From Patescibacteria group bacterium (GTDB lineage: Bacteria; Patescibacteria; Microgenomatia; Levybacterales; UBA12049), in contig JAMCTM010000051.1 in the NCBI GenBank assembly GCA_023379465.1, positions 1-57,531 on the forward strand: 57,531 nucleotides of DNA, read 5' to 3'. A program made the translations under genes and the position numbers. The notes beneath the pieces are model-generated. The model was not told the origin of the DNA. It did not search any database and saw nothing but the letters and a program-made list of their open reading frames with translations. The first letter of the stretch is position 1; every line of letters begins with the position of its first letter. Of this stretch, positions 27,335 through 35,974 are shown in pieces.

Positions 27335-28981
27335 ATGTCTAAACTTTTAAGCCTTAAATTTTCAACAAAAATTATTATTTTGTTTTTAGTATCCATCGGT
27401 GGATTTTTAAGATTTGTTAATTTAAATTGGGGCTCTCCGTTTTATTTTCATCCGGACGAGCGAAATATTGCCTCCTCCGTTAGCCAACTGCATTTCTTGG
27501 GTCAAATGAATCCGCGTTTCTTTGCCTATGGCGGTTTTCCGATATATTTAATCTATTTTCTCTCCGTTTTCTTCAATTTGATTTCAGCAAGCTATCCTAT
27601 TTTAAGCGTTTCCCTTCTGCGGGCAATTATTGTTTCCAGGCTATTTTCCGCGCTTTTGAGTATATTTTTAATACCTTTGACTTATTTTGCCGCCAGTAAA
27701 ATTGGCGGTAAAAAAAGCGGAGTAATTGCTTTAGTGCTTTCTCTTTTTAGCGTTGGCTATATTCAGTTTGCCCATTTTGGTACGTTTGAAATGTGGCTTT
27801 CCTTTTTCGGGCTTGTCCTTTTCCTATCTTGCATTAATTACATTAAAAAACCAAACCTTCTTAGCCTCGTTTTTATATCTGTTTTAACAGGCATACTGGT
27901 AGGTATTAAGGTTTCGTCCCTTGTCTTTATTCCTCTTTTAGTTAGCATTTTTTTCCTAATTGATTTTAAAAATATCGCAGGCAATAAAAAAATTAAATTC
28001 GCGGGCATTACCGAATTTATACAGCGCATCATTTTATTTTTATTTGTTGTTTTTGTTGTTTATCTAATTTCCAATCCTTATACGTTTTTAGACTTTAATT
28101 CTTTTTTGTCCAGCATGCGCTATGAATCAGCTGTTGCCTTGGGAACTATTCCTGTTTTTTATACCGGTGATTTTTTTGGCACTGTGCCAATACTGTACCA
28201 ATTTTTTAGAATCTATCCGTTTTTGTTAAATCCGATCATAACCCTAATTTTTGTTTTTTCGATTTTTTATCTTGGCTATCTTTGTTTAAAGACAAAAAGC
28301 AGGAATTTTTTACTGCTGATTTTGTTTTTTCTGGTCTTATTCCTGCCCAATGCCTTTTTGTTCGTTAAATGGACAAGATATATTGTGCCAACCCTGCCGT
28401 TTGTTTATATTATTTCGGGGGTTGCATTAGGCGATATTCTTAATAAGTTTAGATTTTTTTACTACCGCGCGACTTTAATTTTGTTGACAATTATTGGTTT
28501 AATATTTTCAGTTAGCTTTGTTCTTGCCACTTATGCTTCAAGTTACACCAGTATGGCCGCGGCTTTATGGGCTAAAAATAATATACCTTCAAACGCGCGA
28601 ATCTTAAGCGAGGTCTACGATTTGGGCATACTTCCTTTTAACCGGTATTTTATAAATATTAGTCTTTTCGACTTTTATAGTCTGGATTCCAATTCTTATC
28701 TAAGGCAAAATCTTAAGCTTAGACTTAAAGATGATGAGTATATTATCTTGCCCAGCCAAAGGATTATGAAGTCAAGATTTATTAATCGGACCCGTTTTCC
28801 TAATGGCTATAAATTTTACTCGGCCCTTTTTTCCGGAAAACTTGGCTATAAGCTTATTTACCAGACGCCCTGTGATATATTCTGTAAAATCGCCTATTTA
28901 GGCGATCCTGTTTTCCGTTACGAGACAACGTCAGACGTATTTGACCGGCCTACAGTTTTTATATTTAAGAAAAGTCTATGA
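27335..28981 (+). CDS. GT-C glycosyltransferase (PMT_2/ArnT-like), first of a tandem pair
   Basis: 548-residue membrane protein with about 11 hydrophobic segments. The first outside loop holds FYFHPDERNIASS with the acidic pair (DE) expected in ArnT/PMT-type polyprenyl-phosphate-sugar transferases, then MNPRFFAYGGFPIYLIYFLS. The C-terminal soluble part contains FSGKLGYKLIYQ and ends DRPTVFIFKKSL. The following gene has the same landmarks in the same places, so the two look like tandem duplicates. It overlaps that gene by 4 bases (ATGA). Confidence 0.82.
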   Translation: MSKLLSLKFSTKIIILFLVSIGGFLRFVNLNWGSPFYFHPDERNIASSVSQLHFLGQMNPRFFAYGGFPIYLIYFLSVFFNLISASYPILSVSLLRAIIVSRLFSALLSIFLIPLTYFAASKIGGKKSGVIALVLSLFSVGYIQFAHFGTFEMWLSFFGLVLFLSCINYIKKPNLLSLVFISVLTGILVGIKVSSLVFIPLLVSIFFLIDFKNIAGNKKIKFAGITEFIQRIILFLFVVFVVYLISNPYTFLDFNSFLSSMRYESAVALGTIPVFYTGDFFGTVPILYQFFRIYPFLLNPIITLIFVFSIFYLGYLCLKTKSRNFLLLILFFLVLFLPNAFLFVKWTRYIVPTLPFVYIISGVALGDILNKFRFFYYRATLILLTIIGLIFSVSFVLATYASSYTSMAAALWAKNNIPSNARILSEVYDLGILPFNRYFINISLFDFYSLDSNSYLRQNLKLRLKDDEYIILPSQRIMKSRFINRTRFPNGYKFYSALFSGKLGYKLIYQTPCDIFCKIAYLGDPVFRYETTSDVFDRPTVFIFKKSL

Positions 28982-30693
28982 AAAAATATTATCTTTATAT
29001 ACTTTTTGTGATCGTACTGTTAGGTCTTTGCCTGCGGCTATACGACATTAACTGGGACCAGGGTTTTCATCTCCATCCCGACGAGAGAGCAATCGTAATG
29101 TTTACGCTTCCTTTACATCTGCCGCATTCCTTTAAGAATTTTTTTTCTCCCCGGAGTTCCCTGGATCCCCATTTTTTTGCTTACGGCAGTTTTCCCCTCT
29201 ATCTTTTAAAGGTCTCAGGCGGTATAGCCGGTATCTTCTTGGGCCCTGCTTTCCGAACCTACCAAAGCATAAATCTTGTCGGCAGATTTTTGTCGTCGGT
29301 TTTTGACGGAGCTACTATTCTTATTATATTTTTATTAGCTAAAAAGCTGTTTGACAAGAGAACAGGGCTTCTGGCCGCTTTCTTTTATAGCATCGCCCTT
29401 TTTCCCATACAGGTATCGCATTTTTACGCCGTTGATACAATTCTTAGCTTTTTTATTTTAGTAACCCTTTACAGCTTAATCAATTTTTACGAAAAGCCAA
29501 GCTTAGTTAGGGCAGTGGTTGTCGGGTTTTTCTTTGGTCTGTCCCTGGCCACCAAGGTCAGCGCCATGGCGTTATTGCCTGCCCTGGGTATGTCGCTTAT
29601 TATTGATTTTCTGCTTATTTTTTTTAAAAGCCCTCACCGAGTGCGCGTCTGGTTTCCCCACCTGCCAAAATTCTTAAAGAAACTTATTGTCCGGGCTGCT
29701 CTTATAGCAGTTAGCGCCAGCTTAACATTTATGCTCTTTGAGCCTTACGCTCTTATTGATTTTAAAACATTTTCTCAGCAGACCTTAGAGCAATACCGAA
29801 TGACTCATAATGCCTTCGCTTTTCCTTATACCCTGCAGTATGTTGGGAAGATTCCCTATCTTTACGAAATAAAAAATATATTTCTGTTTGGCTTGGGACC
29901 GATTTTTTCCACGCTTTCTTTTATCGGCGCTTTTTATTTTACCGTCCTTGCCTTGCGTAAGGAAAAAGGCGAAAAATGGGCAGGGGAGCTTATTTTAGCT
30001 GTTTTCTTCTGGTCATATTTTTTGGTTGTCGGTAGATTTGCTATTGGATTTATGCGCTATATGCTTCCTCTTTATCCCTTGCTAGCCCTTTTCGCCGCCA
30101 TATCCGTAGCGAAAATATTCGATTTAATAAAACTTAGAGCAAAAAGCCTCTTTATAGTTAATACCTTATGCTTAATGCTTTGTGCTCTTTTATTGATTTG
30201 GCCAATATCTTTCTTTCATATTTACACCCGTCCCAACACCCGCGTTCTTGCCTCCAACTGGATTAATAAACACATTCCTAAAGGATCAATCCTGGCAGTT
30301 GAACACTGGGACGACGAGTTGCCTCTTTTTGGCGGAGGAAATTATAGGATTTTAACCTTAGCCCTTTATGATCCTGATACTCCATTTAAATGGGAAAAGA
30401 TTGATAGAGAGCTATCTCAAACGCAATATATTATTATTGCCTCTAACAGACTCTATGTGCCTTTGCAGAAATTGTCCGATTGCGCTAAACTTTATCCTCA
30501 TTCGTGCTACCCTCAGACAGCTAATTACTACAGAAGGCTGTTTAGCGGAAAACTCGGATTTAAGAAGGTCGCTGAATTTTCTGTTTATCCAACGATTCCG
30601 TTTCTTAATATTAGAATTAACGACCAATCAGCCGATGAATCGTTTACCGTCTATGACCATCCAAAGGTTATGATATTTAAAAAGAGCTCGTGA
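28978..30693 (+). CDS. GT-C glycosyltransferase (PMT_2/ArnT-like), second of a tandem pair
   Basis: 571-residue paralogue of the preceding gene. Shared landmarks are FHLHPDERAIVMF, LDPHFFAYGSFPLYLLK, a soluble tail with LFSGKLGFKKVAE and the end DHPKVMIFKKSS. About 11 membrane spans. The differing outside loops suggest a different acceptor or position in the same glycan. Transcription probably comes from upstream, since the start is coupled to the previous stop. A 97-base gap with a new promoter follows. Confidence 0.82.
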   Translation: MKKYYLYILFVIVLLGLCLRLYDINWDQGFHLHPDERAIVMFTLPLHLPHSFKNFFSPRSSLDPHFFAYGSFPLYLLKVSGGIAGIFLGPAFRTYQSINLVGRFLSSVFDGATILIIFLLAKKLFDKRTGLLAAFFYSIALFPIQVSHFYAVDTILSFFILVTLYSLINFYEKPSLVRAVVVGFFFGLSLATKVSAMALLPALGMSLIIDFLLIFFKSPHRVRVWFPHLPKFLKKLIVRAALIAVSASLTFMLFEPYALIDFKTFSQQTLEQYRMTHNAFAFPYTLQYVGKIPYLYEIKNIFLFGLGPIFSTLSFIGAFYFTVLALRKEKGEKWAGELILAVFFWSYFLVVGRFAIGFMRYMLPLYPLLALFAAISVAKIFDLIKLRAKSLFIVNTLCLMLCALLLIWPISFFHIYTRPNTRVLASNWINKHIPKGSILAVEHWDDELPLFGGGNYRILTLALYDPDTPFKWEKIDRELSQTQYIIIASNRLYVPLQKLSDCAKLYPHSCYPQTANYYRRLFSGKLGFKKVAEFSVYPTIPFLNIRINDQSADESFTVYDHPKVMIFKKSS

Positions 30694-30753
30694 AAAACCC
30701 TAACCATAAAGAAACGCATGGGATTCAAAACTTAATTGAGATTCTAGCCAGTC

Positions 30754-30783
30754 TTGCTTTAGTAAGAGTAGGGATAGTACAAT
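30754..30783 (+). promoter_or_regulatory. Promoter of the epimerase gene
   Basis: TTGCTT (30754-30759), an 18-base spacer, TACAAT (30778-30783), then 7 bases to the ATG at 30791. Confidence 0.55.
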
Positions 30784-30790
30784 AGTTTCT

Positions 30791-31828
30791 ATGCAAAAGG
30801 TTCTTATTACCGGCGGGTGCGGATTTTTAGGCGTGCATCTTGCCAGAAGGCTTCTCCAGGAAAAATATAATGTAACCCTTCTTGATATTGCTTCTTTAGA
30901 AGCAAAAGATCTGATCGGTAAGGTAACTGTAATAAAAGGAGACGTAAGAAATAAAAGCCTGGTTGGTAAAGCCTTGCGGAACCAAGACTATGTGGTTCAT
31001 GCGGCAGCCGCATTGCCAATCCAAAGAAGTAAAAAAATTATCTTTGGCGTAAATATAAACGGAACAAAAAATGTGCTTGAGGCCTCTCTTAAAAATAAAG
31101 TAAAACGCTTAGTTTTTATCTCCTCGACTGCGGTTTACGGTGTGCCTAATCATCTGCCCGAAAAAGAGACAGATCGTATTTCGCCCATCGGTTACTACGG
31201 TCAGTCAAAGGCAGAAGGGGAGAAGCTATGTCTTAGATACGGAGAAAAAGGGTTATCGGTAAATATTATTAGGCCGAAAACTTTTCTCGGACCCGAGAGA
31301 CTGGGGGTTTTTACTATCTGGTTTGAAGCGATTTATAACGGCAAAAAATTATTTATTTTGGGATCAGGAAATAATAAGTATCAGTTATTGGCGGTGTCGG
31401 ACGTGATAGAGGCAATAGTAAAGGCGTTAAAGACAAAAACGGACCGGCAAATTTTTAATATCGGGGCCCAGGAATTTAAAACCTGGAGAAAAGATCTAGA
31501 ATATGTTATAAAGTATGCCAAAAGCAGAACAAAGATAATCTCGCTTCCTGTTTTTCCTTCGCAGATGATGCTGAGAATTCTTGAATTATTAAATCTGTCT
31601 CCTGTATCAGCCTGGCATTACAAAACACTGCCGGTCAATTCTTATGTTGACACAAAGAATGCAGAAAAGATATTAGGATGGAAGGCGACTAAATCCAATC
31701 AGCAGCTTTTATTGGAAAACTATAAGTGGTACGAATCTCACCGAAATGAATTTATCAATCAATCGGGCAAAGGCCACCGGGTGGGTTGGAATTTTAAGTT
31801 GTTGGGATTGGTGACAAAATTTACATGA
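30791..31828 (+). CDS. NAD-dependent epimerase/dehydratase (extended SDR)
   Basis: 345-residue cytosolic sugar-nucleotide enzyme of the extended short-chain dehydrogenase type. It shows the NAD-binding VLITGGCGFLGVHLARRL, VVHAAAALP, the catalytic FISSTAVYG Ser/Thr region and YYGQSKAEGE with the Y-x3-K pair. It would interconvert or dehydrate a nucleotide sugar for the surrounding glycosyltransferases. Exact reaction unknown; 3-beta-HSD-like or UDP-glucose 4-epimerase-like are possible. It overlaps the next gene by 4 bases. Confidence 0.86.
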   Translation: MQKVLITGGCGFLGVHLARRLLQEKYNVTLLDIASLEAKDLIGKVTVIKGDVRNKSLVGKALRNQDYVVHAAAALPIQRSKKIIFGVNINGTKNVLEASLKNKVKRLVFISSTAVYGVPNHLPEKETDRISPIGYYGQSKAEGEKLCLRYGEKGLSVNIIRPKTFLGPERLGVFTIWFEAIYNGKKLFILGSGNNKYQLLAVSDVIEAIVKALKTKTDRQIFNIGAQEFKTWRKDLEYVIKYAKSRTKIISLPVFPSQMMLRILELLNLSPVSAWHYKTLPVNSYVDTKNAEKILGWKATKSNQQLLLENYKWYESHRNEFINQSGKGHRVGWNFKLLGLVTKFT

Positions 31829-32400
31829 TCAAAATTGATATGAATATAGGTTTTGATTTAGACAGGGTTTTAGTTGATTACCCGCCTTTTGTACCGGAGA
31901 CAGTTATAGACAGGTTTTATAAAAATAAAAACGGAAAACTTGCTTATCGAATTCCATCAAAGCCGGAAGCCTACTTAAGACTTTTGATACATTACTCGAT
32001 CTTTAGACAGCCCTTGCAAGATAATATAGCCTTTGTAAGGCAATTAAAAGGGAAGGATAATATAAATAAATTGTATCTTATCTCAGGAAGGTTCGCCTTT
32101 TTAAGAGAAAAGACCGATGAGATTATAGCAAGAGATAAACTTGGCGAGATTTTTAGCGGGATGTATTTTAACTTTGCTAATGAGCAGCCCCATATATTTA
32201 AAGATAAAATTATTAAAAAGCTTTCCCTTTCTTCCTACGTTGACGATGATTTTGATCTGGTTGACTATCTATCGGAGAAGAATCCGCAGCTAAATCTTTT
32301 TTGGCTCAATAATAGAAAGTATGGGAAAATAAAGAATAATCTTTTTGCCGTTACGTCAATCAAAGATATTCTCCCTCGATTAAATCAGGGTTTGTCTTAA
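31825..32400 (+). CDS. HAD-like hydrolase-type protein
   Basis: 191-residue protein beginning NIGFDLDRVLVDYPPF, where DLD matches the DxD nucleophile motif of haloacid dehalogenase-type phosphatases. LYLISGRFAFLREKT fits motif II (Ser/Thr before the fold turn), and SYVDDDFDLVDYL fits the acidic motif IV. A helical cap of about 60 residues lies between. A sugar-phosphate or nucleotide phosphatase role beside the epimerase is an inference. Translation is coupled to the epimerase through an ATGA overlap. Confidence 0.68.
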   Translation: MIKIDMNIGFDLDRVLVDYPPFVPETVIDRFYKNKNGKLAYRIPSKPEAYLRLLIHYSIFRQPLQDNIAFVRQLKGKDNINKLYLISGRFAFLREKTDEIIARDKLGEIFSGMYFNFANEQPHIFKDKIIKKLSLSSYVDDDFDLVDYLSEKNPQLNLFWLNNRKYGKIKNNLFAVTSIKDILPRLNQGLS

Positions 32401-32412
32401 TCTAGAATCATC

Positions 32413-32417
32413 AGGAG
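32413..32417 (+). promoter_or_regulatory. Shine-Dalgarno site of the YYY-domain gene
   Basis: AGGAG, 6 bases before the ATG at 32424. This is one of few clear ribosome binding sites in the window and fits a gene translated from within an operon mRNA. Confidence 0.55.
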
Positions 32418-32423
32418 AAATTT

Positions 32424-34703
32424 ATGCCTATAGCCGATTTAATTAACGCCCTTACTTGGTGGTTTATTTTATTCTTGGTGGGCAGTATCTTTCTGCCTTT
32501 TACTTTTTTCTTCTTAAGGAATCTTTTTGACAACGGATATATTTTTTCAAAGATAATCGGCGCGGCTATTATATCTTATGCCATTTTCGTTTTGGGCGTA
32601 GCGCATATTCTTGCCTTTAATAAACCCAGTCTTATTATGCTCCTTTCCTTTTTCGCGATTATCAATTTTTTAATTATGAAAAAAGAAGATTACTTTGTGA
32701 TTTATAAAAAAAACCGGCCGATTTATTTACTGGAGGAAATTTTATTTTTAGCCTCTTTTTTATTTTGGGTTTATATCAGAGCCCATCAGCCGGATATCCA
32801 TGGACTTGAAAAATTCATGGATTTTGGTTTTCTTAATTCAATTTTACGAAGCACCTATTTCCCGCCAAAAGATATGTGGTTTACGCCTCTTCCCATAAAT
32901 TATTATTATTTTGGACATTTAGTAACAGCGGTATTAACCAAAATTTCAAACATACCTTCCAATATTACTTTTAATTTAATGATTGCTACTTTATTTGCCT
33001 TGACGTTTATGGAGTCATTTTCGATTGGCGCCAACTTGATTAGTAAACTTAAAAACACAACTCAAAATTCAAAAGTTGTAATGGGGGGATTGCTAACTGC
33101 GTTTTTAGTTTCTTTTGCAGGAAATCTCCAAACAATATACTCTTTCTTTTCGGGCTATAATTCGAACAATCCTCTTCCTTTTTGGCAAATGCCGTTTTCT
33201 CCTTTTACCTTCCCGAATAATTACTGGTATCCTAACGCGACCCGGTTTATTTACCACACGATTCATGAATTTCCTATTTATTCTTTTGTGGTCTCGGATC
33301 TTCATGGACATGTTTTAGATGTTCCATTTGTGCTTTTGATAATTGCCGTTTTACTGTCGTTATTTAAAAACTTAAACCTTGAGCATCCATTAAAAATTAG
33401 AAATTTAAGACTACAAATTCCCCTAATAAGCTTTTTATTAGCGGTGATGTATATGACAAATGCCTGGGACGGGTTGATCTACTTTCTTCTTGCCTTTTTA
33501 GTTTTGGGGTATCTTATCTTAATAGATCCTTCTTCCGAACCCCCACGAATTAAGAATTATGAATTAAGAATTATGGACTCATTTAAAATTAGAAATTTAA
33601 AATCAAAGATTTACACATTTATTATTTATTTGCTGCTGATTGCTATTTGCTTTTTTATTTTTTCTTTGCCTTTCAATGTCAATTTTAAACCCTTTGTTTC
33701 CGGTATCGGCATTAACTGTGCCCCCCATTTTTTAACAAAAATCGGCAAAATAGGGCCCTTTCTTTTCGAAAAAAATTACTGCCAGACTTCTCCTGTCTGG
33801 CAATTATTTATTTTATACGGCTTTTTCTATTTTTGGGCGGCTTTGTTTATTATTGTTAAAATCAAAAATCAAAACTCAAAAGTTTTTAAAGAATTAAAAT
33901 TTAATCATTTGAATTTGATTGAAAATTTTAAGTTTAGAATTAAAAATTTTCCCCCTTCTGATCTTTTTGTTTTAATTTTAATTCTTTTTTCAAGCGTTCT
34001 TATTATTGCGCCTGAATTTTTTTATCTGAAAGATATTTATACAACCTATTTTAGGGCAAATACCATGTTTAAACTTGTTTATCAGGCCTTTATTATGCTT
34101 TCGATAGCCTCTGCCTATGCCATAACAAGAATAATTTCCGATTTTAAAGAAGGCCTAAAGAAAAGAGTAAATTACTGGCAATTAGCGGCAATACTTATAG
34201 GAGGCATCGGTCTATTTTTGGTATCAATCTATCCTTATTTTGCCATAAATTCTTATTATGATAATCTTAAGACCTATCATGGTTTAAATGGAACAGCCTA
34301 TCTTAAAGATCTTTACCCCAGTGATTATGAGGCTATACAGTGGTTAAATGCGCATGTTAAGGGACAGCCGGTAATCTTGGAGGCCCAAGGGGATTCGTAT
34401 ACCGATTACGCCAGGGTTTCGGCAAACACGGGCATTCCCACTGTTTTGGGCTGGACTGTTCACGAATGGTTATGGCGGGGAACCTACAATATTCCTGCTG
34501 CAAGAATACCGGATGTAAAGAATTTATATGAGGAGAATAATTTAAAACTAACCAAAAGCCTTCTTAAGAAATATAATATAAAATATATTTTCATCGGAGA
34601 TTTAGAGAGACAGAAATACCCCAATCTTAACGAGAATAAATTTTATAAATTGGGAAAGATTGTTTTTGAAAAAGGCCAAACTAAGATATTCAAGATTTTT
34701 TGA
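32424..34703 (+). CDS. YYY-domain (DUF2298) giant membrane protein
   Basis: 759-residue protein with about 14-16 membrane spans. PLPINYYYFGHLVTAVLTKI carries the YYY motif of the Chlor_Arch_YYY/DUF2298 family, known in Chloroflexi, archaea and CPR bacteria and thought to be GT-C-like. The segment HEFPIYSFVVSDLHGHVLDVPF is the second family signature. The C-terminal third is soluble (DLYPSDYEAIQWLNAHVKG ... YNIKYIFIGDLERQKYP), as in PMT-type enzymes. Four heptamer arrays interrupt the coding sequence, the densest load in the window; they fall in loops between membrane spans. It closes the second glycan cluster. Substrate unknown. Confidence 0.82.
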   Translation: MPIADLINALTWWFILFLVGSIFLPFTFFFLRNLFDNGYIFSKIIGAAIISYAIFVLGVAHILAFNKPSLIMLLSFFAIINFLIMKKEDYFVIYKKNRPIYLLEEILFLASFLFWVYIRAHQPDIHGLEKFMDFGFLNSILRSTYFPPKDMWFTPLPINYYYFGHLVTAVLTKISNIPSNITFNLMIATLFALTFMESFSIGANLISKLKNTTQNSKVVMGGLLTAFLVSFAGNLQTIYSFFSGYNSNNPLPFWQMPFSPFTFPNNYWYPNATRFIYHTIHEFPIYSFVVSDLHGHVLDVPFVLLIIAVLLSLFKNLNLEHPLKIRNLRLQIPLISFLLAVMYMTNAWDGLIYFLLAFLVLGYLILIDPSSEPPRIKNYELRIMDSFKIRNLKSKIYTFIIYLLLIAICFFIFSLPFNVNFKPFVSGIGINCAPHFLTKIGKIGPFLFEKNYCQTSPVWQLFILYGFFYFWAALFIIVKIKNQNSKVFKELKFNHLNLIENFKFRIKNFPPSDLFVLILILFSSVLIIAPEFFYLKDIYTTYFRANTMFKLVYQAFIMLSIASAYAITRIISDFKEGLKKRVNYWQLAAILIGGIGLFLVSIYPYFAINSYYDNLKTYHGLNGTAYLKDLYPSDYEAIQWLNAHVKGQPVILEAQGDSYTDYARVSANTGIPTVLGWTVHEWLWRGTYNIPAARIPDVKNLYEENNLKLTKSLLKKYNIKYIFIGDLERQKYPNLNENKFYKLGKIVFEKGQTKIFKIF
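33058..33078 (+). repeat. Degenerate 7-base-period array in the YYY gene
   Basis: CAACTCA, AAATTCA, AAAGTTG. Encodes NTTQNSKVV between membrane spans. Confidence 0.4.
33391..33418 (+). repeat. Degenerate 7-base-period array in the YYY gene
   Basis: TAAAAAT, TAGAAAT, TTAAGAC, TACAAAT. Encodes LKIRNLRLQI, a basic loop before a membrane span. Confidence 0.4.
33547..33609 (+). repeat. Nine-unit 7-base-period array in the YYY gene
   Basis: GAATTAA, GAATTAT, GAATTAA, GAATTAT in perfect alternation, then GGACTCA, TTTAAAA, TTAGAAA, TTTAAAA, TCAAAGA. It encodes RIKNYELRIMDSFKIRNLK, a polar loop of about 21 residues between membrane spans. Confidence 0.75.
33858..33878 (+). repeat. 7-base-period array in the YYY gene
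   Basis: AAAATCA, AAAATCA, AAACTCA. Encodes KIKNQNSKV. Further A/T-rich, less regular sequence continues to about 33950. Confidence 0.6.
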
Positions 34704-34711
34704 CGAAAAGC

Positions 34712-34740
34712 TTGACACCGAATGATTGGCATTGTATGCT
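34712..34740 (+). promoter_or_regulatory. Promoter of the secreted-protein operon
   Basis: Consensus TTGACA (34712-34717), exactly 17 bases, TATGCT (34735-34740), then 6 bases to the ATG at 34747. It decides the start codon, since an upstream in-frame TTG at 34726 lies inside the spacer. Confidence 0.72.
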
Positions 34741-34746
34741 AAATAC

Positions 34747-35514
34747 ATGAGAGAGTTCTTTTATAAGCGCTTCTTATATATTCCAATCCTTCTTTTTCTT
34801 ATCCCTGTTTTTATATTTGTAAATCAAGTTTTAGCCTTTGGTAGGCCCCAAGGCGTAGGTTACGCTAATCCCGGTTTTAATAGACCAAATAGCCAGGGAG
34901 ACGGATATAGGTCTCAACAGGAAGGACAAGCAGCCTCCGCGCCGGCAGGCCAAAATGGCCAACCGCTTCAACAGTCAGACAGCATGCAGCAGCAGGCCGT
35001 AGTTCATGTGCCTGCCTTTGCGCAAAATCATTTACAGGGAAGAAGACTTCAAGCATGCCAGCGTATTGAGAAGGTGCTTGTTCATCGTTCAACACATCTG
35101 GTTGGTTTAGCAACGCAAATGGAGAAAACCTTTACGTCAATCGCTCAAGGAGTTGAGCGGTATTATCTGACAAAGGTTGTTCCCTCAGGAACAACCCTTC
35201 CGTCCTATGATTCTCTTGTTGCGGATATTGCCACCAGAGAAAACACTCTTACGCCGTTAGTTGTAGCGGCCCAATCTGATGTAACCGGCTTTTCCTGTAC
35301 CGGCAATAATCCGGGGGCATTAATGACCCAGTACAGAACAGACATGCAGGCAGTGCTTAAAGGATTGGAAGATTATAGAACCTCCATTAAAAACCTTATT
35401 GTCGCAGTCAGAACGCTGCCGAGCATAAATTCAAATGGAGCGCCGAGCGCAACATCGTCAAGTAGTCCAGCTGAAACATCGGGAGTTACGCCAAGCGTGA
35501 CATTAACACCATAA
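34747..35514 (+). CDS. Secreted helical protein with Gln/Gly-rich N-terminal region
   Basis: Unrecognised 255-residue protein. A signal peptide or anchor covers residues 1-27 (YIPILLFLIPVFIFVNQVLAF). A Gly/Gln/Asn-rich stretch (about 28-90) follows, then an alpha-helical region (about 95-225; QRIEKVLVHRSTHLVGLATQMEKTF, EDYRTSIKNLIVAVRTL), ending in a Ser/Thr/Pro tail. Only two Cys are present, near residues 101 and 178. I start at ATG 34747 because the promoter places transcription there. The next gene starts 2 bases later. Function unknown; export to the surface is likely. Confidence 0.72.
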   Translation: MREFFYKRFLYIPILLFLIPVFIFVNQVLAFGRPQGVGYANPGFNRPNSQGDGYRSQQEGQAASAPAGQNGQPLQQSDSMQQQAVVHVPAFAQNHLQGRRLQACQRIEKVLVHRSTHLVGLATQMEKTFTSIAQGVERYYLTKVVPSGTTLPSYDSLVADIATRENTLTPLVVAAQSDVTGFSCTGNNPGALMTQYRTDMQAVLKGLEDYRTSIKNLIVAVRTLPSINSNGAPSATSSSSPAETSGVTPSVTLTP

Positions 35515-35516
35515 CT

Positions 35517-35879
35517 ATGGACGAACAAATACAATCAACCATACCAACAGAAGTGCACAGCCACAAGGGCTTATATACAATAATTGCCTTTTCTCTTGGG
35601 ACAGTAGCGATTCTTTTTGTGATAGTTATGGTGATGGTAGGCAAACAGACTGGAACCGCGCAACCTCGGGGGCAAATTAGACAGTATCAGCCAGTGCAAA
35701 CACCGCGAGGGCAAACCCAGCAAGCTCTACAAAATCAAATTCAACAGGTAACCCCACAACCCATAAATACCAAGCAGAATCTTAATGAGGCAATGCAAAC
35801 GCTTGACTCAACCGATATGTCGCAAATATCAACCGGGATTACCCGGAACAGTCAGGATACTTCTTCTTTCTCTCAATAA
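35517..35879 (+). CDS. Single-span membrane protein with Gln-rich outer region
   Basis: Unrecognised 120-residue protein. A short polar start, one membrane helix (about 20-42, TIIAFSLGTVAILFVIVMVMV), and a Gln/Thr/Pro-rich external region (about 45-100) similar in composition to the preceding protein. Two bases separate the genes, so they are co-expressed and possibly act together at the surface. Confidence 0.68.
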   Translation: MDEQIQSTIPTEVHSHKGLYTIIAFSLGTVAILFVIVMVMVGKQTGTAQPRGQIRQYQPVQTPRGQTQQALQNQIQQVTPQPINTKQNLNEAMQTLDSTDMSQISTGITRNSQDTSSFSQ

Positions 35880-35927
35880 TTCCGGGCAGGAAGTAGTCTT
35901 CGCCCCCGTCAAAACACGATCTGTATA

Positions 35928-35956
35928 TTGACAAACCCTTCTATATAGGAAATACT
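35928..35956 (+). promoter_or_regulatory. Promoter of the small membrane protein/DoxX operon
   Basis: TTGACA (35928-35933), a 17-base spacer and AATACT (35951-35956). Transcription would start about 11 bases before the ATG at 35975. GGTGAT just before the start can pair with the 16S rRNA 3' end. Confidence 0.5.
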
Positions 35957-35974
35957 GTAAAAAGGGTGATAAAT

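Noticed and set aside
26018..31828. FAD oxidoreductase plus SDR as a DprE1/DprE2 pair
   Set aside because: The flavoprotein has the amine-oxidase-type GAGFTGLTASYIL fold, not the vanillyl-alcohol-oxidase fold of DprE1, and the epimerase is an extended SDR. The analogy is only loose.
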